Shown: positions 26,797 to 35,044 of the stretch, piece after piece
Position numbering within the stretch: position 1 is the first letter of the stretch
Layout: every line of letters begins with the position of its first letter
DNA from: an uncultured Clostridia bacterium
GTDB taxonomy: Bacteria > Bacillota > Clostridia > TANB77 > CAG-465
Length of the DNA: 64,000 nucleotides
Direction: 5' to 3'
NCBI GenBank assembly: GCA_934162655.1
Contig: CAKPJL010000001.1
Span: 51,799 to 115,798, forward strand
Notes under the pieces: model-generated
What the model was told of the DNA's origin: nothing
Database searches by the model: none
Seen by the model: the letters and a program-made list of their open reading frames with translations, nothing else
Program-made: the position numbers and the translations under genes

Positions 26797-27756
26797 ATGA
26801 TAGTAAATATTCTTTTTATCCTTTTAGGTTTTGTACTACTAATAAAAGGAGCAGACTTTTTAGTAGATGGTTCTTCTGATATAGCAAAGAAACTGAAAGT
26901 GTCTGAAATGATTATAGGACTTACCATAGTATCTATTGGTACATCTATGCCTGAGTTATTCGTAAATATTACATCTTCTCTACAAGGTAGTTACGATATT
27001 ACAATAGGAAACATAGTAGGATCAAACTTATGCAACTTACTATTAATACTTGGGATTTCTACAATTATTACACCTCTAACTTTTGAAAAAGAAACTAAAC
27101 TTATTGAAATACCAATATGCCTTGCAGTAACGGTTTTATTTGGTATATTTTGCAATACTTCAAATGGAATATCTAGAATTGAAGCAATAATACTTTTGTG
27201 TCTTTTTATATTATTCATAACCTATACAATTATAATGGCAAAAAAAGGAAAAGAATTTAACAAAGATGAAAATGGTAATTTTAAGATAAATGAAATAGCT
27301 AAAAATTCAACTCTAAAAAATATAATTATTATCTTACTTGGTATAGCAGGGTTGAAATTTGGAGGGGATTTAGTAGTAAACAATTCAAAAGAAATTGCAA
27401 CAGTGTTAGGACTTAGTGAGAAATTTATTGGTCTTACTATACTTGCTGTTGGAACCAGTTTACCAGAGCTTGTTACTAGTGTAACCGCTGCAATAAAGCA
27501 TAACAGCGATATAGCCATTGGAAACATAATAGGATCAAATATTTTTAATATTTTATTTATTATAGGTACATCTTCAATTATATCTCCTATATCATATAAC
27601 AAAACATATAATGTCCAATTCATAATATTGATATTTTCAACAGCATTACTTGCAATTCTACCTTTCTGTCAAAAGAAAAACCAAATGTCTAGAATTGATG
27701 GTATAATTTTTACACTAATTTATATAGCATATATAGCTCTTTTATTTATAATATAA
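26797..27756 (+). CDS. Calcium/sodium antiporter (CaCA family, YrbG-like)
   Basis: A 319-residue, ten-helix cation exchanger. The two inverted alpha repeats carry the ion-binding signatures GLTIVSIGTSMPELFVN with GNIVGSNLCNLLLILG, and GLTILAVGTSLPELVTS with GNIIGSNIFNILFIIG. I prefer the ATG at 26797, 9 nt after GGAGG; an adjacent TTG codon is the alternative. It probably exports Ca2+ in exchange for Na+ or H+. Single-gene unit. Confidence 0.93.
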   Translation: MIVNILFILLGFVLLIKGADFLVDGSSDIAKKLKVSEMIIGLTIVSIGTSMPELFVNITSSLQGSYDITIGNIVGSNLCNLLLILGISTIITPLTFEKETKLIEIPICLAVTVLFGIFCNTSNGISRIEAIILLCLFILFITYTIIMAKKGKEFNKDENGNFKINEIAKNSTLKNIIIILLGIAGLKFGGDLVVNNSKEIATVLGLSEKFIGLTILAVGTSLPELVTSVTAAIKHNSDIAIGNIIGSNIFNILFIIGTSSIISPISYNKTYNVQFIILIFSTALLAILPFCQKKNQMSRIDGIIFTLIYIAYIALLFII

Positions 27757-27786
27757 AGCAAGATAAATTTATTATCTTGCTTTATT
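27755..27786. terminator. Bidirectional terminator
   Basis: AAAGCAAGATAA (27755-27766) pairs with TTATCTTGCTTT (27772-27783). It overlaps the antiporter stop codon and also faces the end of the ABC operon at 27790. Confidence 0.85.
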
Positions 27787-27789
27787 TTG

Positions 27790-28593
27790 CTATTCCTTAA
27801 GCATCATTGTATTTCCACTTTCGTAATGTTTAATCGCATAATTAAATGTTACTAGGGCAAGGATGCTTATTATACTTAATGCGAAAACAAAAATGAGGAA
27901 TAACCAGGTATTGAATTCTTGTGTAAGCTTAATTGGGATAAATGAGATATATGCTGAAGGAATTACTGTATACAGTAAAAACTTTAATGCTTTGCTGTAA
28001 ATTTGTTCTGGATATGTGGAGAAATTAAGTACCAAATTATATATATACCTTTTACTTATATCTTCTGTATCACCCAAAAATACAGATAAGCTTCTCAGAA
28101 TTATTTCCATTCCAACATAAACTATTGCACCCATTGTTCCAAAAACAATTCCTAATAATGCTTTTAACATATTACATTTGGTAGCTATAACAAGTAAAAT
28201 AATACCATATATAATATCTCCACATGCAGAGAATCTACACTTGGATGTGGCAATTAGAAGTAATGGATGTTTAGGTAAAATAAGATATGTATCTAGTACC
28301 CCATTAACAATTAACTTATTTATATCACATACTCCTTCAAAAAAGAAATATGCAACACCATAAGATATGGTAGAAATAGACCAAAGATACATTATATCAT
28401 TTAGAGTTACATCCCCTACACTTCCTCCACTTTTAGATATTATTATTGCCCAAAACACTAAAAATGTTGAATTATTTATCATCATAAATAATGTTTCTAC
28501 AATAAAGTTTACTTTATACTTGGTACTTTTTTTGATGTTGCATATAAGATTCATGAAAAAAAATCTTATACTTTTTTTAACCGCCATTTGCAT
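27790..28593 (-). CDS. ABC-2 type permease (second of pair, COG3694-like)
   Basis: A 267-residue integral membrane protein with about six hydrophobic segments, of the ABC2_membrane_6 type. GVLDTYLILPKHPLLLIATSKC and the ending IKHYESGNTMMLKE are typical of this half of the COG4586/4587/3694 exporters. The start overlaps the end of the other permease by 17 nt; MQM offers two ATGs. Substrate unknown. Confidence 0.8.
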   Translation of the reverse strand: MQMAVKKSIRFFFMNLICNIKKSTKYKVNFIVETLFMMINNSTFLVFWAIIISKSGGSVGDVTLNDIMYLWSISTISYGVAYFFFEGVCDINKLIVNGVLDTYLILPKHPLLLIATSKCRFSACGDIIYGIILLVIATKCNMLKALLGIVFGTMGAIVYVGMEIILRSLSVFLGDTEDISKRYIYNLVLNFSTYPEQIYSKALKFLLYTVIPSAYISFIPIKLTQEFNTWLFLIFVFALSIISILALVTFNYAIKHYESGNTMMLKE

Positions 28594-29350
28594 TGATTTT
28601 TTTCACTCCTCTCTCATACTGCACTTTAGTGACAAATATAAGCACTAAAATTGATATAACTTGCATTACAATCAAAAACAAAGCTACTTTTAGATCATAC
28701 TTTGCAAATATTCTTGCAGGTGCATATACTGCATATGTTGTTGGCATAACAAGAAATATAACTTGAAATACTTCATCAAACATCTCTAATGGTGAAAATA
28801 CTAGAAGTAGCATCAACTTAGAAACTATTAAACGAAGTGACTTTACCTCTTCAATAAAGAAGCTAAAAAGCCCAATTACAATATCTATTAAAATAGCTAT
28901 TATAACTGAAAGAAACAAAGATATAAAAGAAAATATTACTTGCATACCACATATACTTATATGCGGTGCCATAAGGCTTCCCATAAAAACGGCAAATAAT
29001 ATGTTAATTCCCGCTCTTACAAAGTTTGAAAGTCGTTGTGAAAACATGTAAGCAGCAAAATTTATAGGCCTCACAAGCATATTTGCAATATCTCCATTTT
29101 TTACCTGGCTCGATATATCACCTGAAGTATCCCTTATAGCATACATTATAATTTCACCAATAATGACATACCATATGAGTGACTCTTTATTATATCCTGC
29201 AATATCTTGCTTAGATGCTAACACATAATCCCATATTAAGTAAAATACTGCAATATGAATAGCGTAGGCAAATAAAGATGAAATATAATCATATATAAAT
29301 GTTATTTCCTTCTTTATTGTAAACAGAGTTATTTTTAAGTATTTATTCAT
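28577..29350 (-). CDS. ABC-2 type permease (first of pair, COG4587-like)
   Basis: 257 residues starting at the ATG at 29350, 10 nt after GGAGG; an upstream in-frame ATG at 29404 lies inside the ATPase gene and lacks an RBS. Six hydrophobic segments are visible, with NGDIANMLVRPINFAAYMFSQRL as the characteristic cytoplasmic loop. It overlaps the ATPase gene by 8 nt and the second permease by 17 nt, so all three are translationally coupled. Confidence 0.8.
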   Translation of the reverse strand: MNKYLKITLFTIKKEITFIYDYISSLFAYAIHIAVFYLIWDYVLASKQDIAGYNKESLIWYVIIGEIIMYAIRDTSGDISSQVKNGDIANMLVRPINFAAYMFSQRLSNFVRAGINILFAVFMGSLMAPHISICGMQVIFSFISLFLSVIIAILIDIVIGLFSFFIEEVKSLRLIVSKLMLLLVFSPLEMFDEVFQVIFLVMPTTYAVYAPARIFAKYDLKVALFLIVMQVISILVLIFVTKVQYERGVKKINANGG

Positions 29351-30290
29351 TTTGCCTATCCTCCTTATATATGTCTTGAATGATTGTTTCAAGTGAAGTC
29401 TCATCGATTTTTATGTCAGATACTTCACCAACCGTGATAAGCTGTGAAATCTTTTTTGCAAAATTTGTATCCGTTTTTTGAAATTCATATGTTGCTACAT
29501 TTTCTTTTTCATCAAATTTTATAAGATTATCACAAATAAGATTTGATTTATTTATACTATCATAACCAACGGTTACAATTCTAGTTTTAGAATACTTTGC
29601 TTTCAAATCAGATATTTTTGAATCTAAAACTAAACTTCCATTATCTATTATGATAATTCTTTTGCAAAGTTTTTCTACATCACTCATATCATGAGAGGTC
29701 AAAAAAACAGTTACATTTTCTTCTTCATTTATTTTTTTTATAATGTCAAGTATTTTCTTTTTTGACATTATATCAAGCCCAATTGTAGGTTCATCTAAGA
29801 ATAAAATTCTTGGTTTGTGTAAAAGTGAAGCTAAAATTTCAGCCTTCATTCTCTGTCCTAACGAAAGCTTTTTAACAGGTTCATTTATTATGTCCCAAGC
29901 TTCAAATAAGTCGGCCAAGTAATTTATTCTATCTTCTAGTACATCTTTATCAATGTCATATACTGCACCAAAAAGTCTATAACTTTCAATGGCAGGTAAA
30001 TGCATCCATAAAGATGACTTCTGTCCAAAGAGGCAACCAATGTTTTTAACAAGATTTATTCTATCACTTTGTGGGTCAAATCCTAGAACAGATATCTCCC
30101 CATTCGTTTTGTGAATAATTCCTGTGAGCATTTTAATTGTAGTAGATTTTCCTGCACCATTTGGACCAATAAACGCTACTGTTTCCCCTTGTTCAATTTC
30201 AAATGATACATTATTAACCGCCTTAAATATTTCCTTTTTGCCCTTCCTCTTTAAAGTAAATTCTTTGGTCAAACCATTAACCCTGATCAT
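29343..30290 (-). CDS. ABC exporter ATP-binding protein (COG4586-like)
   Basis: A 315-residue ATPase. Walker A GPNGAGKST (about 41-49), then the COG4586-specific stretch GCLFGQKSSLW near 92-102, signature LSLGQRMKAE, Walker B ILFLDEPTIGLD and switch TSHD. The C-terminal extension of about 90 residues is a beta domain ending VSDIKIDETSLETIIQDIY. It energises the two permeases downstream. Transcription seems controlled by the attenuator leader at 30351-30477. Confidence 0.9.
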   Translation of the reverse strand: MIRVNGLTKEFTLKRKGKKEIFKAVNNVSFEIEQGETVAFIGPNGAGKSTTIKMLTGIIHKTNGEISVLGFDPQSDRINLVKNIGCLFGQKSSLWMHLPAIESYRLFGAVYDIDKDVLEDRINYLADLFEAWDIINEPVKKLSLGQRMKAEILASLLHKPRILFLDEPTIGLDIMSKKKILDIIKKINEEENVTVFLTSHDMSDVEKLCKRIIIIDNGSLVLDSKISDLKAKYSKTRIVTVGYDSINKSNLICDNLIKFDEKENVATYEFQKTDTNFAKKISQLITVGEVSDIKIDETSLETIIQDIYKEDRQNE

Positions 30291-30350
30291 AATAATGTCC
30301 TCCTTAAAAGATTTGTTAGAATACCATTCATTATAATTTATAATGAATAT

Positions 30351-30401
30351 AAAAAAATATTCTCATACAAAAAGCCTCTTTCAAGACTCCTTATATGAGA
30401 A
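30351..30401 (-). terminator. Leader terminator upstream of the ABC exporter
   Basis: On the minus strand TTCTCATA (30401-30394) pairs with TATGAGAA (30367-30360), with an inner arm AAGGAGTC/GGCTTTTT, followed by seven T (30357-30351). It lies between the promoter and the ABC genes, so it acts as an attenuator. Confidence 0.8.
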
Positions 30402-30445
30402 CATTCTCAAATCTAGTGTACCAAACATTATATCTTTGGCTGCAT
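30381..30445 (-). CDS. Two overlapping leader mini-ORFs
   Basis: ATG at 30445, with AGGTGA just upstream, encodes MQPKI and stops at 30428. Its stop overlaps the next start (TAATG), which opens MFGTLDLRMFSYKES, stopping with TGA at 30383-30381 in the terminator loop. Ribosomes reaching that stop would cover the 5' arm of the terminator and let transcription continue. Translation is not proven. Confidence 0.4.
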
Positions 30446-30477
30446 AGCTCACCTAAGCTTATATGCACTCTCGATAC
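30396..30477 (-). promoter_or_regulatory. Structured leader RNA, candidate riboswitch or attenuation element
   Basis: Read on the minus strand, GTATC (30477-30473) can pair with GGTAC (30422-30418), enclosing two hairpins: TGCATA/TATGCA with an inner GCTTA/TGAGC (30467-30441) and CCAAA/TTTGG (30439-30421). TGAGAA/TTCTCA (30409-30396) is an alternative hairpin that excludes the terminator stem, since both use TTCTCA. I do not recognise it as a known riboswitch class. It also contains two mini-ORFs. Confidence 0.55.
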
Positions 30478-30481
30478 TTAA

Positions 30482-30510
30482 ATAATAGCACAATTTTTTT
30501 AATTTGTCAA
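30482..30510 (-). promoter_or_regulatory. Promoter of the ABC exporter leader
   Basis: Minus-strand TTGACA (30510-30505), 17-bp spacer, TATTAT (30487-30482). The start would be near 30475, at the first stem of the leader. Confidence 0.75.
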
Positions 30511-30560
30511 CCTATATTTTATAAATTAAGCATAAAATATAGTAATCTACTTAAAATAAA

Positions 30561-30749
30561 CTATTTAGTTTTATCTTCTATCTCCCTTACTTTAATTTTT
30601 TGTTCATCTAAGTTTAGAGCGTGTACACTTCTTGGAACAAAATCATAGCCTTTTTCATCAATTGTTTGGATGTCTTTTCTTTCTAGCTCCAAATTATATT
30701 TAAGAGATACCTTGTCTTTTGATGGAATTTTTTCTATATTTTTATCCAT
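30561..30749 (-). CDS. Small charged hypothetical protein
   Basis: ATG at 30749 with GGTG upstream gives 62 residues, rich in Lys, Glu and Asp, predicted soluble. The core LKYNLELERKDIQTIDEKGYDF looks like a strand-turn-strand. No family recognised. It is the last gene of the asp23/nusB side, about 80 nt after the PAP2 gene. Confidence 0.5.
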   Translation of the reverse strand: MDKNIEKIPSKDKVSLKYNLELERKDIQTIDEKGYDFVPRSVHALNLDEQKIKVREIEDKTK

Positions 30750-30831
30750 ATAATCACCATAAATATTATTTGTAAAATAAATATAAATATGCAAAAAGGT
30801 ACTCCATAAATTACATAGAATACCTTTAAAT

Positions 30832-31488
30832 TTAATCTTTACTTTTTTTTAGTTTAAGCACTGTATTAAAAATAACAATCAATGTTAATGAAATAATTAC
30901 ACCACCAACTATATCACTACACCAATGAACACCTGAAATAATTCTTAAAATAACGATTACAAATAGAGTAATTAATGATACTATATTAAAAATAGTTCTT
31001 AATTTATTATCTTTTATTAGACTTTTATTTACAATATTTGCACTAAGACATATAAAAATAGCCATCATTGTATGTGATGATGGATATGATGCTTCAAGCA
31101 TACCATCAATTAATATAGGTCTATAATTTAATATAAATTTTTCAAAAAATAAATATAATATACCAATTATTACATAAAATACTCCTAGTAGTATTATTTC
31201 AAAATCAACTTTTAAAATACTTTTTCTTTTAACTAACTCTATTATTCCTAAAATACCATATATAGCAACAATTAACATTGGCAGTATTCCAAGCACACCT
31301 GTTATATTATACCATGTCATGTTACTTCCAATATATTGTGCCACTTTAATATTAATAGTTGCAAATCCTACATTTGAACCATTTGGTCCCACAGGTTTTA
31401 CATCAAAATTTAATACCAATATAGTAAATAAGATAGATAAAATTATTAGTATAGTACACAAAATAAATCCTTTAGTTTCCTTTTTCAT
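30832..31488 (-). CDS. PAP2-family membrane phosphatase
   Basis: A 218-residue protein with about six membrane segments. The three phosphatase motifs are present: KFILNYRP (K-x6-RP), SYPSSHT (PSGH-like) and RIISGVHWCSDIVGG (R-x5-H-x3-D). Such enzymes dephosphorylate lipid phosphates such as undecaprenyl pyrophosphate or phosphatidate outside the membrane. It starts 18 nt after the small membrane gene. Confidence 0.9.
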   Translation of the reverse strand: MKKETKGFILCTILIILSILFTILVLNFDVKPVGPNGSNVGFATINIKVAQYIGSNMTWYNITGVLGILPMLIVAIYGILGIIELVKRKSILKVDFEIILLGVFYVIIGILYLFFEKFILNYRPILIDGMLEASYPSSHTMMAIFICLSANIVNKSLIKDNKLRTIFNIVSLITLFVIVILRIISGVHWCSDIVGGVIISLTLIVIFNTVLKLKKSKD

Positions 31489-31506
31489 AGCTTTCTCCTT
31501 AAAAGT

Positions 31507-31752
31507 TTATTTTTTCTTATATCTTTTTATAGCAGTTGCTCCTACAAAAAGTATTATTGCTGGAATAACAAACTCTATAATTCTAAATATAAATATATAA
31601 TAAAAAGGTATTGAATAACTTTCATTATACTTACAGTAATCTGCTATAACTCTTATGGCAAATCCCACAAACAAAATTATGGAACAAAAATATAATAGCT
31701 TATATATATTGCCCTTATTTATATTTTCACCTAAATGATAATTATTTTTCAT
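31507..31752 (-). CDS. Small two-helix membrane protein
   Basis: 81 residues with hydrophobic segments about 19-38 and 51-74 and a basic C-terminus (KRYKKK). Its ATG overlaps the end of xseB by 11 nt and has GGAGGA upstream. Unknown function. Confidence 0.6.
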   Translation of the reverse strand: MKNNYHLGENINKGNIYKLLYFCSIILFVGFAIRVIADYCKYNESYSIPFYYIFIFRIIEFVIPAIILFVGATAIKRYKKK

Positions 31753-31960
31753 ATGTCTCCTCCTTCATTTCTCCACTTGACTTATCTTCAAGTAATACAT
31801 TTATCTTCTTTTCTGCATGTTGCAATTTATCACTACATTTTTTTGAAAGCTTTATTCCTTCCTCAAAAACTTTTATTGATTCATCAAGTGTCAAATCGGT
31901 ATCTAACTTTGAAACTACTTCTTCTAATTTTTTTAAATCCTCTTCAAAACTACTTTCCAT
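31742..31960 (-). CDS. xseB: Exodeoxyribonuclease VII small subunit
   Basis: 72-residue helical subunit of exonuclease VII. SFEEDLKKLEEVVSKLD and LDESIKVFEEGIKLSKKC are diagnostic. RBS AGGAGG. It directly follows xseA. Confidence 0.95.
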   Translation of the reverse strand: MESSFEEDLKKLEEVVSKLDTDLTLDESIKVFEEGIKLSKKCSDKLQHAEKKINVLLEDKSSGEMKEETYEK

Positions 31961-31970
31961 AGATTTCCTC

Positions 31971-33173
31971 CTACTTAATTACTTTTGCTAAAATTTTTCC
32001 ATCACATAAAGTTATATTTATATTTTCTCCATTTGCTACATCATTTGTACTTTTTATAACCTTGTTTTTATCATTACTTACAACACTATATCCTCTGTTT
32101 AATATTTTTAGAGGACTTAGACTATCAAGGTTTGATATAAGGCCATTTAGCCTCAAATTTTCTTTTTCATATTTTGATCTGATAATACTTTCCATGGTAT
32201 TTATATAGTTATCAATTAATATTTTATTCTTTTCTAAAAGTTCTATTGGTCTTTTTTCAATCTTAGAAGCTTCTAATAATTCAACATATTTTTTCTTCTT
32301 TTCAATATTTCTTTTTACTTTTGCTTCTATACTAAGTCTTAGTTGATTTATTTTAAATACCAAATCTGAATAATTCGGATACACAAGTTCTGCCGCAGCA
32401 GAAGGGGTAGGTGCTCTTAAATCAGATACAAAATCACATATTGTATAATCAGTTTCATGTCCAACCGCAGATACAATTGGAATTTTTGAATTATATATCT
32501 CATATGCTAAATTTTCATCATTAAATCCAAACAAATCCTCAAATGATCCACCACCACGTGCTATTATTATAACATCTACATTATTTAGTCTGTTAAATGT
32601 TTTTATTCCTTCTATCACAGTTGGAGCCGTATTTACACCTTGAACACTTGCAGGATACAGTAAAAGATTTACTTTATCAAATCTTCTTGTAGAAACATTT
32701 ATTATATCTCTAATTACAGCCCCGGTACTAGATGTAATTATACCAACTCTATTTGGTAAGAACGGTATTTTCTTTTTATGCTCATTACTAAACAATCCCT
32801 CTTTTTCAAGTTTTGATTTTAATTGTTCATATTTTTTATGCAATTCTCCCGTTCCAACTTCAAAGACACTTGTAACATATACTTGATATATACCATCTCT
32901 TTCATATGCAGCTACACTACCAGATACAATAACTTTCATACCATCTTTTAGACTAAGCTTCATGTATGTAGCATTTCCTTTAAACATAACACATTTTATA
33001 TTGGAATTTTCATCTTTTAGATTAAAATACAAATGTCCACTATAATGGGCTTTAAAATTAGATATTTCTCCAATAACATTTATGGTACTTAAAAAGTTAT
33101 CCTTTTCAAATACCATTTTTATATATCTATTTACGCTAGATACTGTATAAACTTTTGGTTCAATACTTTCCAT
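31971..33173 (-). CDS. xseA: Exodeoxyribonuclease VII large subunit
   Basis: 400 residues. N-terminal OB-fold (VIGEISNFKAHYSGHLYFNLKD), then the catalytic domain with GIITSSTGAVIRDI, IARGGGSFEDLFGFNDE and VSAVGHETDYTICDFVSDLRAPTPSAAAEL, then a long coiled coil and a C-terminal tail. It degrades single-stranded DNA with XseB. Confidence 0.97.
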   Translation of the reverse strand: MESIEPKVYTVSSVNRYIKMVFEKDNFLSTINVIGEISNFKAHYSGHLYFNLKDENSNIKCVMFKGNATYMKLSLKDGMKVIVSGSVAAYERDGIYQVYVTSVFEVGTGELHKKYEQLKSKLEKEGLFSNEHKKKIPFLPNRVGIITSSTGAVIRDIINVSTRRFDKVNLLLYPASVQGVNTAPTVIEGIKTFNRLNNVDVIIIARGGGSFEDLFGFNDENLAYEIYNSKIPIVSAVGHETDYTICDFVSDLRAPTPSAAAELVYPNYSDLVFKINQLRLSIEAKVKRNIEKKKKYVELLEASKIEKRPIELLEKNKILIDNYINTMESIIRSKYEKENLRLNGLISNLDSLSPLKILNRGYSVVSNDKNKVIKSTNDVANGENINITLCDGKILAKVIK

Positions 33174-33186
33174 ATATTTTCAACAC

Positions 33187-33600
33187 CTATTTATTATCTT
33201 CTATTACCTTGGCTATAAGTCCATTTACAAAAGATTTTGAATCATTATTACCATACATTTTTGCAAGCTCTACTGCCTCATTTGCAACAACTTTTGGAGG
33301 CGTAGCTTTATCATCAAATTTAAGTTCGAAAATTGCAAGTCTAAGTATTGCAAGATCAATTTTTGCAATACGAGAAATAGACCAATTTTTTAAATGCAAA
33401 AGTATCACTTCATCAATTCTTTCAAGGTTATCAACAACACCATGTAAAGCTTGTCCTATATAGCTTTGTTCATCTGGTAAATTAGAATTTTCCTCAAAAC
33501 AAAATTCTAATATTTCGTCTAAATCTAAATTATTTTTATCTAAAAATTCCAATTGGTATATGCATTTAAATGCATTATCTCTTGCCTTTTTTCTCCCCAT
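33187..33600 (-). CDS. nusB: Transcription antitermination factor NusB
   Basis: 137-residue helical RNA-binding protein that acts with S10 on rRNA leader transcripts. ARDNAFKCIYQLEF at the start and AILRLAIFELKF, VVANEAVELAKMYG and SFVNGLIAKVI at the end are the standard motifs. RBS AGGAG. Confidence 0.96.
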   Translation of the reverse strand: MGRKKARDNAFKCIYQLEFLDKNNLDLDEILEFCFEENSNLPDEQSYIGQALHGVVDNLERIDEVILLHLKNWSISRIAKIDLAILRLAIFELKFDDKATPPKVVANEAVELAKMYGNNDSKSFVNGLIAKVIEDNK

Positions 33601-33610
33601 TTAAATTCTC

Positions 33611-33877
33611 CTATTCTTTTTTTGTATTATTTTTTTCTTGATAATAATAAACATTATCACCAGAGTTTTTCTTAAAATTTTTATTTAGAAAACGATTTAT
33701 TACTTCTTCATTATCCTGAACTTTTTTTCCTAAAAATACTGCAAGTGCTATAAAAGCAATAAGTACCAAAAATCTAAAAATATATTCAAATATTCCAAGT
33801 GCATAAAGTATTACAACTATACTTACAAACAAAATTATATATTTATTTTTTACTATATTTTCCCATATTTCTTTCAT
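33611..33877 (-). CDS. DUF2273 small membrane protein
   Basis: 88 residues with two close membrane segments (about 12-30 and 33-47) and a polar tail. It is the usual third partner of Asp23 and AmaP in Firmicutes, where the group is tied to envelope stress. RBS GGGTGG. Confidence 0.85.
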   Translation of the reverse strand: MKEIWENIVKNKYIILFVSIVVILYALGIFEYIFRFLVLIAFIALAVFLGKKVQDNEEVINRFLNKNFKKNSGDNVYYYQEKNNTKKE

Positions 33878-33904
33878 ATAAATTCCACCCTTATATTTAC
33901 TTTA

Positions 33905-34453
33905 TTACTTAGATTGTGTTTGCTTTTGTTGTTCAAAATATACGCCTTTTACTTTGATGTTTGCCTCTTTTATCTCAACAGTTGTTTGTTTTTTAACACC
34001 GTTTTTTATATGTGCTTGTAGCTTAGATGTTAAATCTGGCAAAATAGTATCTGGTAATATATATGCAAAAATATTTGCTGTAACACCTGTATCATCTACA
34101 TTTAATTCCACCTTAACATTTTTTAACTCAGCATAGTTTTTTGTTATTGAAAGAATTATATTTTCAAATGTATCTTTTGTTATATATACTGTACCTTGTT
34201 CATTTTTTATAGCAAGTCCAGTCTTTACATCTTCTGAATCTGATGAACATGAAAATACTCCAATAAGTCCAAAAAGTGCAAATATACTACCGATTACAAT
34301 TCCTGCAACCTTATTATTTACAAGCCATGCTTCAACGGCCTCTAATATTTCAGTTGTTTTTATCATTTCAGTTGAAGTAAGTATTAAAAATACAGATATT
34401 ACAAGTATAATTATAGAAAATAAAATTAGTATTAATTTTTCTAAACTTTTCAT
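33905..34453 (-). CDS. amaP: Alkaline-shock membrane anchor protein AmaP
   Basis: ATG at 34453 follows AAGGTGGGG; an upstream in-frame ATG at 34489 falls inside the hairpin before it. The 182 residues have two membrane segments (about 5-25 and 50-72) and a C-terminal Asp23-like domain, as in AmaP, which tethers Asp23 to the membrane. Confidence 0.85.
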   Translation of the reverse strand: MKSLEKLILILFSIIILVISVFLILTSTEMIKTTEILEAVEAWLVNNKVAGIVIGSIFALFGLIGVFSCSSDSEDVKTGLAIKNEQGTVYITKDTFENIILSITKNYAELKNVKVELNVDDTGVTANIFAYILPDTILPDLTSKLQAHIKNGVKKQTTVEIKEANIKVKGVYFEQQKQTQSK

Positions 34454-34468
34454 AAAACCCCACCTTAT

Positions 34469-34505
34469 AAAAAAAGCTCCATAGCCCAAATAAAATTTGG
34501 GCTAT
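34469..34505 (-). terminator. Partial terminator between asp23 and amaP
   Basis: ATAGCCCAAA (34481-34490) pairs with TTTGGGCTAT (34496-34505). On the minus strand seven T follow, six bases after the stem. It may lower transcription of amaP and later genes relative to asp23. Confidence 0.6.
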
Positions 34506-34513
34506 TTGCTATA

Positions 34514-34939
34514 TTACTCTTCTGTTGTTGATTCTTCTTTTTTCTCTTTTTCTTTATCAAAAATTATTCCTTGAACATTTACATTAACTGCTACAACTTC
34601 AAGACCTGTCATATTTTCAACTGCATTTTTTACTGCATTTTGAGCTGACCAAGCTACATCTGGTATTCTTACACCGTATTGAACATTAACAAATAAATCG
34701 ATAGTTACTTTTTTATTTTCAAGAGAAATTTTAACCCCTTTTGTATACTTTTTATTTCCACCTAAAATCTGATTAATACCGTCAACAAATCCAAGGCTCA
34801 TTCCTGCAATTCCATCTACTTCTGCTGCTGCAAGCCCTGCAATTATTCCAATAACTTCCTCTGAAATGTTTAAATTAGTATCAATTTCAACATTTTGATC
34901 TTCCTTTATTTCTTCAATTTCACTTTTTTTATCACTCAT
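34514..34939 (-). CDS. Asp23/Gls24 family envelope stress protein
   Basis: 141 residues from the ATG at 34939, 9 nt after GGAGG; an in-frame TTG upstream overlaps the RBS. The domain runs from ISEEVIGIIAGLAAAEVDGIAGM through KGVKISLENKKVTIDLFVNVQYG to VAVNVNVQGI. These cytoplasmic proteins are abundant and affect cell-wall stress. First gene of its operon. Confidence 0.9.
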   Translation of the reverse strand: MSDKKSEIEEIKEDQNVEIDTNLNISEEVIGIIAGLAAAEVDGIAGMSLGFVDGINQILGGNKKYTKGVKISLENKKVTIDLFVNVQYGVRIPDVAWSAQNAVKNAVENMTGLEVVAVNVNVQGIIFDKEKEKKEESTTEE

Positions 34940-34986
34940 ATAAATTACCTCCAATTATAACAATATTTTTATCAATATTTACTAGT

Positions 34987-35015
34987 ATTATACAATAAAA
35001 CCATATAAAAGTCAC
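34987..35015 (-). promoter_or_regulatory. asp23 operon promoter
   Basis: Minus-strand GTGACT (35015-35010), 17-bp spacer, TATAAT (34992-34987). Confidence 0.6.
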
Positions 35016-35044
35016 GCATTTTACAAATATTAGATCTTATTTAA

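Noticed and set aside
27222..27623. 133-codon open frame opposite the antiporter gene
   Set aside because: Antisense shadow of the CaCA repeats, with no RBS or promoter.
30396..30477. SAM-I-like riboswitch in the ABC leader
   Set aside because: ATCGAGAG, GCAGCC and a following hairpin recall SAM-I, but the conserved GGAGGGA...GGCCC kink-turn segment and the last helix are missing. I keep it as an unnamed leader.
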